From Streptomyces sp. NBC_01306 (lineage in GTDB: Bacteria > Actinomycetota > Actinomycetes > Streptomycetales > Streptomycetaceae), in assembly GCF_026340465.1 (NCBI RefSeq), contig NZ_JAPEPC010000001.1:2545501-2609500 (forward strand): a stretch of DNA of 64,000 bases. Reading direction: 5' to 3'. The notes beneath the pieces are model-generated. The model saw only the letters and a list, made by a program, of their open reading frames with translations. It ran no database searches and was not told where the DNA came from. The translations under genes were made by a program, and so were the position numbers. Of the stretch, positions 56,538-64,000 are shown in pieces (positions within the stretch are counted from its first letter, which is position 1; each line of letters opens with the position of its first letter).

Positions 56538-57215
56538 CTACTGCTCGGCCAGTGCCCGCAGTCTGCTCAGTGCGCGGTGCTGAGCGACCCGTACAGCCCC
56601 CGGTGACATCCCCAGCATCTGCCCGGTCTCCTCGGCGGTCAGCCCGACAGCCACCCGCAGCACCAGCAGTTCGCGCTGGTTCTCCGGAAGGTTGGCAAGC
56701 AGTTTCCTGGCCCAGGCGGCGTCGCTGCTGAGCAGTGCGCGCTCCTCGGGGCCGAGTGAGTCGTCCGGCCGCTCGGGCATCTCGTCCGACGGCACGGCCG
56801 TGGATCCGGGATGGCGCATGGCCGCCCGCTGGAGATCAGCGACCTTGTGGGTGGCGATGGCGAAAACGAAGGCCTCGAACGGCCTGCCCGTGTCCTTGTA
56901 GCGCGGCAGCGCCATCAGGACGGCGACACAGACCTCCTGGGCGAGATCCTCCACGAAGTGGCGGGCGTCGCCGGGCAGCCGGTTCAGCCGCGTACGGCAG
57001 TAGCGCAGGGCCAGTGGGTGGACGTGCGCCAGCAGGTCGTGCGTGGCCTGCTGGTCTCCGTCGACAGCGAGGTGGACGAGCGCGCCGATGGCCCCATGGG
57101 CATTCGCAGCCTCGTCGTCGCGCATCGGTCCATGGTGCCTCGGCACCGAACCATCCGCTTCACCGCGCTCGTAGTTGTGCACTGAAGCGTTATGAGCAGG
57201 TGCGCCGGAACTCAT
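56538..57215 (-). CDS. shbA: ECF-type RNA polymerase sigma factor, ShbA/SigD class
   Basis: The 225-residue sigma factor has region 2 (about 60-125, [16 protein letters not shown] and [17 protein letters not shown]) and region 4 (about 170-222, [23 protein letters not shown] with helix-turn-helix [13 protein letters not shown]). Position between guaB and bldM matches ShbA of Streptomyces, which drives the principal sigma gene hrdB, and SigD of mycobacteria. I start at MSSGAPAHN because a GGAGGG site sits ten bases upstream; longer and shorter frames are open. The gene name rests on synteny and class. No anti-sigma gene is adjacent. Confidence 0.82.
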   Translation of the reverse strand: MSSGAPAHNASVHNYERGEADGSVPRHHGPMRDDEAANAHGAIGALVHLAVDGDQQATHDLLAHVHPLALRYCRTRLNRLPGDARHFVEDLAQEVCVAVLMALPRYKDTGRPFEAFVFAIATHKVADLQRAAMRHPGSTAVPSDEMPERPDDSLGPEERALLSSDAAWARKLLANLPENQRELLVLRVAVGLTAEETGQMLGMSPGAVRVAQHRALSRLRALAEQ

Positions 57216-57359
57216 CCGCTGCGCCCTCCCCTCCCGCTCGAACGACTCGTCCCCGAGGAACTCCACACCCTCAAGGATGCGGCATCGCGCGGGAAACAGA
57301 GTTGGGGCGTCCGCCACCCCGTCCGCCACTGAGCGGACGGGGGTCCTGCCGGTCATTCT

Positions 57360-57971
57360 CTAACGAACCAGGCCCCAGCGGAAACCGAGTGCCACCGCAT
57401 GCGCGCGGTCCGAGGCACCGAGCTTCTTGAACAGCCGCCTGGCGTGCGTCTTCACCGTGTCCTCGGAGAGGAAGAGCTCCCTGCCGATCTCCGCGTTCGA
57501 CCGGCCGTGACTCATCCCTTCGAGTACCTGGATCTCACGCGCGGTGAGCGTCGGAGCCGCGCCCATTTCGGCCGAACGGAGTCGCCGTGGGGCGAGCCGC
57601 CAGGTCGGATCGGCGAGCGCCTGCGTGACCGTCGCACGCAGTTCGGCGCGCGAGGCGTCCTTGTGCAGATAGCCGCGGGCACCGGCGGCGACCGCCAGTG
57701 CGACACCGTCCAGATCCTCGGCGACCGTCAGCATGATGATCCGGGCACCGGGGTCCGCCGAGAGGAGCCGGCGCACCGTCTCCACACCACCCAGACCGGG
57801 CATGCGTACGTCCATCAGAATCAGGTCCGAACGGTCGGCTCCCCAGCGGCGGAGGACTTCCTCGCCGTTGGCCGCCGTCGTCACACGCTCGACGCCGGGC
57901 ACCGTCGCGACCGCGCGACGGAGCGCTTCTCGGGCAAGCGGGGAATCGTCGCAGACGAGGACGGATGTCAT
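57360..57971 (-). CDS. bldM: developmental response regulator BldM
   Basis: The 203-residue NarL-type regulator has a receiver domain with CDDS (7-10) and Asp54 in LMDVRMPG, and a LuxR helix-turn-helix (about 137-200, LTAREIQVLEGMSHGRSNAEIG). Length and position next to whiD match BldM, which as a homodimer switches on early aerial-growth genes and with WhiI late sporulation genes. BldM is an orphan regulator that does not need phosphorylation. The ATG follows GGAGGG. It is divergent from whiD and lies 144 bases upstream of the sigma factor gene. Confidence 0.95.
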   Translation of the reverse strand: MTSVLVCDDSPLAREALRRAVATVPGVERVTTAANGEEVLRRWGADRSDLILMDVRMPGLGGVETVRRLLSADPGARIIMLTVAEDLDGVALAVAAGARGYLHKDASRAELRATVTQALADPTWRLAPRRLRSAEMGAAPTLTAREIQVLEGMSHGRSNAEIGRELFLSEDTVKTHARRLFKKLGASDRAHAVALGFRWGLVR

Positions 57972-58364
57972 GACCGCCCTCCGCAGCTGATGCGCGTCAC
58001 CTTGAGCCTCCAGGCTGGGTACGAATCGTCACCTGTGCGGTCGACGCCTCTCGGACATGTGCCCGAGCGCTTCTTGTTTCAACCGCCCACGCACTCTCAA
58101 CGATGGTCACTCGAAAGAGTTACGGGCCGGACGGCCGCCTTCGACACTCTACGTGAGGGAACAGTCGCGGAGGAGAGTTCCACACCCCATTTGTCTAGTT
58201 TGAAAGGTAATGACCCGTTCAGCTGCTTTTCTTCCATTTTGCTGGTGTCTATGACTAGATTCGTAATGAGTCATATTTACATCTACTTACATCGTGGATG
58301 TACGGTCGCGGGCGCGGTCGACATCACCGCCCCCGCCTCAGCAACGGCTTTGAGGGGACAAGCA
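57972..58364. promoter_or_regulatory. bldM-whiD divergent control region with AT-rich island
   Basis: This 390-base divergent region includes a stretch (about 58190-58310) far richer in A and T than anything else in the window. It includes TAGTTTGAAAGGTAATG, TAGATTCGTAATGAG and TCATATTTACATC. Candidate -10 boxes TAGTTT (about 58196) and TAGATT (about 58256) suggest multiple whiD promoters. No further gene is supported. Confidence 0.6.
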
Positions 58365-58688
58365 ATGGCAGATTTCTCCCGCCTTCCCGGACCCAATGCC
58401 GACCTATGGGACTGGCAGCTCCTCGCGGCCTGCCGCGGGGTGGACAGCTCGCTCTTCTTCCATCCCGAGGGCGAACGGGGCGCTGCGCGCAGCGCGCGCG
58501 AGACCTCGGCGAAAGAGGTGTGCATGCGCTGCCCGGTCCGCGCCGAGTGCGCGGCGCACGCACTTGCCGTACGCGAGCCCTACGGGGTGTGGGGCGGCCT
58601 CACCGAGGACGAACGCGAGGAGCTGATGGGGCGCGCCCGCAACCGGCTGATCACCGCGGCGACCCCGAACGGGTCCGGGCCCGCTTAG
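58365..58688 (+). CDS. whiD: WhiB-like iron-sulfur regulator WhiD
   Basis: The 107-residue protein has the WhiB four-cysteine set: Cys23, 53, 56 and 62 (CxxC and Cx5C). They bind a [4Fe-4S] cluster that senses oxygen or NO. The GVWGG turn is at 74-78, with a basic tail. It begins MADFSRLPGPNADLWDWQLL, as in WhiD, which is needed for late sporulation and binds the principal sigma factor. The ATG follows GAGGGG. The C-terminus is a few residues shorter than that of the S. coelicolor protein as I remember it. It is divergent from bldM. Confidence 0.95.
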   Translation: MADFSRLPGPNADLWDWQLLAACRGVDSSLFFHPEGERGAARSARETSAKEVCMRCPVRAECAAHALAVREPYGVWGGLTEDEREELMGRARNRLITAATPNGSGPA

Positions 58689-58927
58689 CGACTCAGCATC
58701 GGAAACCTTGAGAGGAAACGTTCCTGCACGCCCACCTCCTGCACGCTCGCCTCCTGGGGCGCCCGTGCTGTTCTGCACGCCCAGCTCCTGCGCGCCTGCC
58801 CCTCCCTTGCACGCCTGCCGCCTGCCTGCGTGCCTGCCCTCTGAACACAGTGGCCGGCAGGGCAGTGGCGAGGCGAGGCGACAGCAAGGCGCTGAGGCGG
58901 CCGCGGCCGTGATTCAGCGTTCAGCGT
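58689..58927. repeat. CCTGCACGCC-type repeats between whiD and the LysR gene
   Basis: The spacer holds many imperfect CCTGCACGCC and CCTGCCTGCGT units. It ends in three TTCAGCG heptamers, of which the last contains the stop of the LysR gene on the minus strand. Confidence 0.7.
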
Positions 58928-59818
58928 TCAGCGCGCGGCTGCCCAGGCGAGCCGGTCCAGGGTCGCCGCGACGGCGGGGACCTGGGCCAGGTCCGGAAGG
59001 GTCAGTGCGACGATCTCGCGCTGGACCGCCGGTTCCACCGATACCGTCCTGGCCCCCATGGGCCGTACGGACTCGATCGCCAGCTCCGGCAGCACAGCGA
59101 CCCCGAGACCCGCACCGACCAGGCCGATGACCGCCGGGTAGTCATCCGTAGCGAAGTCGATCCGGGGCGTGAAGCCCGCGCTCTCACAGACCTCGACCAG
59201 CTGGCGGCGGCAGCGCGGGCAGCCCGCGATCCAGGACTCGTCGGCCAGGTCGCCCACGGTGATGGCATCCGCGTCGGCCAGCCGGTGCCCGTCCGGGACC
59301 AGCCCGACCATGCGGTCGGTGAGCAGGGGCCGTACGACCAGGTCGTCCCACTCGTCCGTGGCGGGCCCGTAGCGGAAGGCGAGCGCCACATCGCAATCCC
59401 CGTCGCGCACCATCTCGACGGAGCGCGGCGGCTCCCCCTCGACCAGGGAGACCCGGGTGCCGGGGTGGGCGGCCCGCAGCGCGGCCAGGGCCGTGGGCAC
59501 CAGCGTCGAACTTCCGCTGGGGAACGACACCAGCCGCACCCGGCCCGCCCGCAGCCCGGCGATGGCGGCGACCTCCTCCTCGGCGGCCGTGAGCCCGGCG
59601 AGGATCCCGCCCGCGTGGCGGACCAGGGCCTCCCCCGCCTGCGTGAGGCGCATTTCACGGCCCGTACGGATCAGCAGCGTCGTGCCCGATGACGCTTCAA
59701 GGGCCTTCATCTGCTGACTGACCGCCGGCTGGGTGCATCCCAGCTCACGGGCGGCAGCGGAGAAGGATCCGGTGGCGGCGACGGCTCGCAGGACGCGGAG
59801 ATGACGGGCCTCAATCAT
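58928..59818 (-). CDS. LysR family transcriptional regulator
   Basis: The 296-residue regulator has an N-terminal winged helix (about 1-60, HLRVLRAVAATGSFSAAARELGCTQPAVSQQMKALE) and a periplasmic-binding-like effector domain (about 88-290). The start at 59818 is an ATG at the expected family position. No operon partner; the nearest divergent gene is the MOSC protein 214 bases away, a possible target. The spacer has GGCAGAGC repeats but no clear T-N11-A site that I could fix. Confidence 0.93.
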   Translation of the reverse strand: MIEARHLRVLRAVAATGSFSAAARELGCTQPAVSQQMKALEASSGTTLLIRTGREMRLTQAGEALVRHAGGILAGLTAAEEEVAAIAGLRAGRVRLVSFPSGSSTLVPTALAALRAAHPGTRVSLVEGEPPRSVEMVRDGDCDVALAFRYGPATDEWDDLVVRPLLTDRMVGLVPDGHRLADADAITVGDLADESWIAGCPRCRRQLVEVCESAGFTPRIDFATDDYPAVIGLVGAGLGVAVLPELAIESVRPMGARTVSVEPAVQREIVALTLPDLAQVPAVAATLDRLAWAAAR

Positions 59819-60032
59819 GATGCGAGCATAAGCGATTCTTGGGGCAGCCGCGGATTATCGCGTACCGACTATGACGAACGACGGGGTGGCGATGCGGTGA
59901 CGAGGCCCGGCAGAGCAGCGGGCAGAGCATTGGACAGACGCTCGGCAGAGCGTTGGGTAGGACACTGGGCTGAGCACCGACCCCTCGATCCCGGACAGAG
60001 ACACTGTGTCAACAAGCCTCTAGCCTCTCCTC

Positions 60033-60707
60033 ATGAGACTTCTGTCAGTGAATGTGGGGCGCGCCAGAACCGCCGCGTACACGGACGCCGCGGGTGGGCG
60101 CACCGGTGTCGACAAGCGGCCGGTCGACGGGCCCGTACGAGTTTTCCAGCCGGGCCCCAAAGGTGTTGGCGCCAGTGGGGTCGAGGGTGATTCGGTCTGC
60201 GACCTGCGCTTCCACGGCGGCAATGACCGTGCGGTGTACGCCTTCGCGCGCGAGGACCTGGACACCTGGGAGCAGGAGCTGGGGCGCCCGCTCGCCGACG
60301 GCTCGTTCGCCGAGAACCTCACCACCAGCGGTGTCGATGTGAGCGGCGCACTCATCGGTGAACGGTGGCGTATCGGCCCCGACGTCGTCCTGGAGGTCAC
60401 CGGCGGTCGCATTCCCTGCCGCACTTTCCAGGGGCACGTGGGCGAGCCGGGATGGGTCAAGCGCTTCACTCTGGCCGGCGCTCCCGGAGCGCTGCTGCGC
60501 GTGATCCGGCCAGGCGCTTTCCGTGCGGGCGACCCCGTCGAAGTCGTACGCCGCCCGGAGCACGACATCACGGTGGCGCTGCTCTTCCGCGCGGCGACGA
60601 TCGAGCGCGAACTGCTGCCCCGGACGCTGGTGGCGGCGGAGTGGATGGAGTCGGAGCTGCTGAGCGTCGCACGTGACTACACGGACAAGCACGGGAGTTC
60701 GGACTGA
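60033..60707 (+). CDS. MOSC domain-containing protein
   Basis: The 224-residue protein has a MOSC domain (about 30-175) with the KxPxDG-like start DKRPVDGPV, the GDSVCDLRFHGGNDRAVYAFA block and the conserved cysteine in PCRTFQGHVGEPGWVKRF. MOSC proteins (YiiM class) bind molybdenum cofactor and reduce or carry sulfur or N-hydroxylated substrates. TAGCCT ends about seven bases before the ATG and there is no ribosome site, so the mRNA may be leaderless. Confidence 0.9.
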   Translation: MRLLSVNVGRARTAAYTDAAGGRTGVDKRPVDGPVRVFQPGPKGVGASGVEGDSVCDLRFHGGNDRAVYAFAREDLDTWEQELGRPLADGSFAENLTTSGVDVSGALIGERWRIGPDVVLEVTGGRIPCRTFQGHVGEPGWVKRFTLAGAPGALLRVIRPGAFRAGDPVEVVRRPEHDITVALLFRAATIERELLPRTLVAAEWMESELLSVARDYTDKHGSSD

Positions 60708-60714
60708 CGGGCCG

Positions 60715-60880
60715 CCGGACGGATGGACGGATGGATGGACGGACCGGCTGACCGGTCGGCGGACGCACGGCCGGCTGGCTGACTGGCTGACTGGCTGACT
60801 AGGTGACGGACTGGCTGGCTGGCGGAGAGGCTGACTGACGAACTGTCTGGCTGGCTGACGGCTGGATCTGCGGTCGTCAC
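60715..60880. repeat. GGCTGACT and GGATGGAC simple repeats
   Basis: The whole spacer between the MOSC and SDR genes is made of slipped short units: GGACGGAT/GGATGGAC, then GGCTGACT four or more times, then GGCTGGCT. No gene is supported here. Confidence 0.85.
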
Positions 60881-60912
60881 GGCTGCCGGGCGGGGGCACT
60901 AACGTTCCGCCC

Positions 60913-61686
60913 ATGACGACAGCACTGATCACGGGCGCGACCGCGGGAATCGGAGCCGCCTTCGCGCGGCGGCTGGCCACGGACGGCCACAACCTCGTAC
61001 TGGTGGCACGCAATACCGAGCGGTTGCAGGAGCAGGCGACCGAGTTGCACGACCGGCACGGCATCGAAGCCGAGGTGCTGACCGCCGACCTCGGCACCGA
61101 GGACGGCATCGCCCTCGTAGAGAAGCGCCTCGCGGACTCCCGGAACGCGATCGACCTGCTGGTCAACAACGCCGGGTTCGGAAACAAGGGCCAGTTCCTC
61201 GACGTTCCGATGGCCGAGGAACTGACCATGCTCAAGGTCCACTGCGAGGCCGTCCTTCGGCTGACCTCCGCCGCAGTGCCGGGGATGCAGGCGCGGGGCC
61301 GTGGCGGCGTCGTCAATGTGGCGTCGGTGGCGGCGTTCCTGCCGCGGGGGACGTACGGCGCTTCGAAGGCCTGGGTCGTGCAGTTCACCCAGGGTGCTGC
61401 CAGGGATCTGGCGGGCTCGGGGGTGCGGCTGATGGCACTGTGCCCCGGCTTCGTGCGTACGGAGTTCCACGAGCGGGCGGGCATGGGGACGGACAACATC
61501 CCCGGGTGGATGTGGCTGGACGCCGACAAGCTGGTGGCGGCGGCGCTCACCGATCTTTCGCGCGGAAAGTCGCTGTCGATTCCCGACCCCCGGTACAAGG
61601 CGCTGATGGGCGTCGCGAAGCTGGCGCCGCGCGGCCTGCTCGGAGGCATCACCTCCAAGACAGGCCGCAAGTACGGTCCTCAGTAA
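60913..61686 (+). CDS. SDR family oxidoreductase
   Basis: The 257-residue classical short-chain dehydrogenase has the cofactor loop TGATAGIG (7-14), NNAG (near 91), catalytic Ser in NVASVAAF and the YGASK active-site pair (near 155). NADP is suggested by the Arg in VARN after the second strand. It is typical of broad-range short-chain dehydrogenases in Streptomyces; the substrate is unknown. There is no ribosome site, and TAACGT ends about six bases upstream, so it may be leaderless. The stop is followed by GTAACGGC repeats. Confidence 0.92.
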   Translation: MTTALITGATAGIGAAFARRLATDGHNLVLVARNTERLQEQATELHDRHGIEAEVLTADLGTEDGIALVEKRLADSRNAIDLLVNNAGFGNKGQFLDVPMAEELTMLKVHCEAVLRLTSAAVPGMQARGRGGVVNVASVAAFLPRGTYGASKAWVVQFTQGAARDLAGSGVRLMALCPGFVRTEFHERAGMGTDNIPGWMWLDADKLVAAALTDLSRGKSLSIPDPRYKALMGVAKLAPRGLLGGITSKTGRKYGPQ

Positions 61687-61797
61687 CGGCTGGCAGCAGT
61701 AACGGCCGGGAGTGGTGCAGGAGTGGTGCGGGAGTAGTAACAGCCGGCAGTCACGGCCATCGGCAGCGGGCCTCAGCGTTCGCGGCAGAGGCCCTGG

Positions 61798-63423
61798 TCA
61801 GCGGGCGGTGCCCGGCCCTGCGTAGGCGCCGATGTTGGGAGCGCCCGGCTTCAGCTTGTTGCCGAAGTAGTCCTTGCCGCCGTTGTCGGGGATGGCCGTT
61901 CCCGCGCCGATGGCAGGTGAGCCCTCGGACAGCCGGAAGTCGTCACGCAGCAGCGGGTCGGAGGTGATGCCTCCGGGGTTGGGGCGGGACATGTCGATCC
62001 CGTAGAACGCGTTGTGGTCGAGCGCCAGGCCGGCCGTCGGGTTGGAGAAGCCGTAGCCGCCGGTCCCTCCGCTCACGAAGATGTTGTTGCGGATGTGCTG
62101 CTCGTGCTGGGTGGTGGCAGGGCTGCTGTTGTCGTCCTGGACCAGATACCCGGGGATCGCCTCCTTGTTGGAGAAGGAGTTGTTGTAGATCTGGGTGTTC
62201 AGGATGGGGCCCGCGCAGTTCTGGAGCAGCCGGGTGCCGTCGTTGTGGCTGACGTTGTACCGGGCGACCGTGTCGATCGTCTTCGCCCCGCTGTACGGGC
62301 AGACCAGCAGGAAGCCGCCTTTGTTGTCGTGGCTGTAGTTGTACTGGAAGACCGTGTGGCTGGAGGCGCCGTCCGCGTCGAAGGACATGCCGTCGTGGCT
62401 GTTCCCGCCGCCCGAGACCTCGTTGTGCTGGATCAGGGTGTCATCGGTGTTGAACGTCCAGATGCCGGCGTTGGCGGAGGGCGAACGCAGCTGGAATCCG
62501 TCGACCCGGTTGCGTTCCACGACCGCGCCGCTGGTGGTGTCCAGCTTCATCCCGTCGCCGCCGATGGACTTCAGGGTGTTGTCGTGGACGCGTACGCCGG
62601 TGGACGGGGTCCAGGCGCCGGGATAGACGTTCGGGTCCTGTTGCTGGCCGACCAGATCGCGCTTGGAGAACGTCGACTTGAAGTAGATGCCCTCGCGGTC
62701 GACGTTCTCGATGCGGTTGTGGTGGATGTCCAGGCCGTCGTAGCTGCTGGCCTTCGCCGTGCCCTCGACGTCGATGTGGATGGCGCTGGAACCGGTGAGG
62801 GTCTTGGCGTCGCCGCCCCGTACATCGTGGATGTAGAGGTGGTCGATCTCGAAGCCCTGGGCAGTGCCGTAGTCGGTGAGGCGGAGCCGGACGGCGTTGC
62901 GCTCGCTGCCGGGCTCCGCGGCGTTGGTGATCTCCAGTCGGGACAGGTGGACGTACTGGGTGTTGGAGAGCAGTACGGCGTCGTGGGCGCCCGCACCATC
63001 GATCACGGCGCGGCCGTTGCCCGGACCGTAGTCGGCGATGGTGAAGGGGGCGTGGGACGATCCGGCTCCCTTCGGGGTGAGGGAACCTGTGCACGTCGCG
63101 CCTCGTTTGAAGAGGAGACGGTCACCGGGGCCGTAGGTGTGGGCGTTGGCCTGGGCGAGGGTGGTCCAGGGGTGGCGTGCCGAGCCGTCGTTCGTGGCGG
63201 GGCCTGCGGGGGCTGGGGCGGCCGCGCAGTCGACGTGGAAGGTGGCTCCGGGGTGGGGAGCCGCCTGGGCGGGGGTGGCCAGTCCGGTCACTGCCAACCC
63301 GGTCACAGCCAGACCGGTCGCTGCCAGCCCGGTCACTGCCAGCCCCGTCACAGCCAGTCTGGTCACTGCGAATGCGGTGAGGGACGCGGTGGTCAGAGGG
63401 GTGTGCGCAGGGCGAAGTCTCAT
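61798..63423 (-). CDS. secreted right-handed parallel beta-helix protein
   Basis: The 541-residue secreted protein has a signal peptide (about 1-50) whose hydrophobic core is six pentapeptides of the type VTGLA, cut near TPAQAAP. The mature part has many short beta-helix rungs rich in Asn and His (DIHHNRIENV, VHDNTLKSIGG, IQHNEVSGGG, FQYNYSHDN), as in pectate lyase- or mannuronan epimerase-like folds. A conserved DVDG-like metal site is not obvious, so lyase activity is unproven. The ATG overlaps the upstream gene stop (ATGA) and has GGAGGA before it, so translation is coupled. Confidence 0.88.
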   Translation of the reverse strand: MRLRPAHTPLTTASLTAFAVTRLAVTGLAVTGLAATGLAVTGLAVTGLATPAQAAPHPGATFHVDCAAAPAPAGPATNDGSARHPWTTLAQANAHTYGPGDRLLFKRGATCTGSLTPKGAGSSHAPFTIADYGPGNGRAVIDGAGAHDAVLLSNTQYVHLSRLEITNAAEPGSERNAVRLRLTDYGTAQGFEIDHLYIHDVRGGDAKTLTGSSAIHIDVEGTAKASSYDGLDIHHNRIENVDREGIYFKSTFSKRDLVGQQQDPNVYPGAWTPSTGVRVHDNTLKSIGGDGMKLDTTSGAVVERNRVDGFQLRSPSANAGIWTFNTDDTLIQHNEVSGGGNSHDGMSFDADGASSHTVFQYNYSHDNKGGFLLVCPYSGAKTIDTVARYNVSHNDGTRLLQNCAGPILNTQIYNNSFSNKEAIPGYLVQDDNSSPATTQHEQHIRNNIFVSGGTGGYGFSNPTAGLALDHNAFYGIDMSRPNPGGITSDPLLRDDFRLSEGSPAIGAGTAIPDNGGKDYFGNKLKPGAPNIGAYAGPGTAR

Positions 63424-64000
63424 CGTTCCTCCGGGGGTTGTGGGAGCTGCGGGAGCTGCGGGAGCTGCTGATGTTCCGGGGGGTGTGGGAGCTGCGGGAG
63501 GTGCAGGACGGTGGCGGTGCTGTCCTGCCAGGTCACCTTGATCGTGCGGGGGTCGCTGACATGAATGCTCCCGAGCGCTGCGGCGGGCGCGGGGTCCGGC
63601 TCGGCAGTGAGCGAGGCGAGGCTGACGAAGAGCGACTCGGGGGCGGTGGTGACGCCGTCGAGCGCGAGGATCCGTGAGGCCGGACCGAACAGGGTCGACC
63701 CTGCGCCGAGTTGGCGTGCCATCCCTGTGTAGCCGTGGACGGGGTGGAGCTGGGCGGTGAGGTCGGTAGGCAGCTGGGAGGCGGTCGGTCCGGCTGGGGC
63801 GGGAGGGGCGAGCGCGGTCTGTGGGGTGGCCTCGTCCGGCGTGGCGGTGGTTGTAGCTCCTGTTCCGGTGGCGGTTGCCGTCGTGGTGGCAGCGCCGGAT
63901 GCGCTTGTCGTGGCGATGGCCCAGCCGGTCTGACATACGGGGGTACCGGCGTCCGCTCCGACGACCAGATGCGCACGGAGCTCTGCACGGCCGTGGACCA
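63420..64000 (-). CDS. hypothetical protein, partial (5' end outside window)
   Basis: The frame is open from the right edge to a TGA at 63420-63422, giving about 192 residues. The visible part has a Thr/Ala/Pro-rich linker and then a compact domain (GYTGMARQLGAGSTLFG to VTWQDSTATVLHLP). It ends in a QLPQLPQLPQ repeat encoded by a 9-base DNA unit. It is coupled to the beta-helix gene by ATGA. I do not recognise the family; it could be a secreted or sugar-active protein given its partner. Confidence 0.65.
   Translation of the reverse strand, partial: VHGRAELRAHLVVGADAGTPVCQTGWAIATTSASGAATTTATATGTGATTTATPDEATPQTALAPPAPAGPTASQLPTDLTAQLHPVHGYTGMARQLGAGSTLFGPASRILALDGVTTAPESLFVSLASLTAEPDPAPAAALGSIHVSDPRTIKVTWQDSTATVLHLPQLPHPPEHQQLPQLPQLPQPPEER

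Overview
The window is chromosomal DNA of a Streptomyces-type actinomycete. The evidence is very high GC with strong third-position bias, GTG and TTG starts, GGAGG-type ribosome sites, and an adjacent bldM-whiD developmental pair next to guaB/guaB3. Other lineage markers are an icmB gene, a glpD gene and a row of PASTA-less Ser/Thr kinases. No tRNA, rRNA, CRISPR array, transposase or phage gene was seen. The region looks like stable chromosome core with lineage-specific inserts.

Layout. 1-1.7 kb: sucC and the start of sucD (TCA cycle). 2.4-10.6 kb: a five-gene module of unknown function, made of vWA, DUF5682 and MoxR-type AAA genes on the minus strand, and SWIM zinc finger and DUF5691 genes on the plus strand. 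It is read outward from a shared 118-base region. That region holds two back-to-back copies of TTGTCAGTG, and the plus-strand copy matches the actinobacterial RecA-independent DNA-damage promoter (PafBC type) exactly. 11.1-22.4 kb: icmB, a lipase, a cell-wall group (an M23 and two C40 peptidases) around the pcrA helicase, and an antigen-85-like esterase. The first C40 gene follows a c-di-AMP (ydaO-type) riboswitch. 22.7-32.7 kb: SPFH protein, small ribbon-helix-helix protein, PspC-linked two-component system, DoxX, WYL regulator, glyoxalase fold, a membrane protein and a class II aldolase. 32.9-39.5 kb: guaA, chorismate mutase behind a leaderless aromatic leader peptide and hairpin, a GMC oxidoreductase and an aldehyde dehydrogenase.

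39.6-48.8 kb: four tandem kinase genes, each with one transmembrane segment and a related C-terminal outer domain. The third is a pseudokinase whose kinase fold is split by a very long low-complexity insert. 49.4-54.6 kb: glpD, a UDP-sugar dehydrogenase homologue lacking its catalytic cysteine, a membrane protein and guaB3. 54.7-58.7 kb: guaB, an ECF sigma factor (ShbA/SigD type), bldM and whiD, which link purine synthesis to principal-sigma and developmental control. 58.9-64 kb: LysR regulator, MOSC protein, short-chain dehydrogenase, a secreted beta-helix protein, and a partial upstream gene coupled to it.

A striking general trait is the number of short tandem repeats (6 to 21 bases) just after or across stop codons. 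In several genes the repeat length is a multiple of three, so it creates a row of in-frame stops. Coordinates read by eye for short sites may be off by one or two bases. All family assignments come from motif reading, not from a search.
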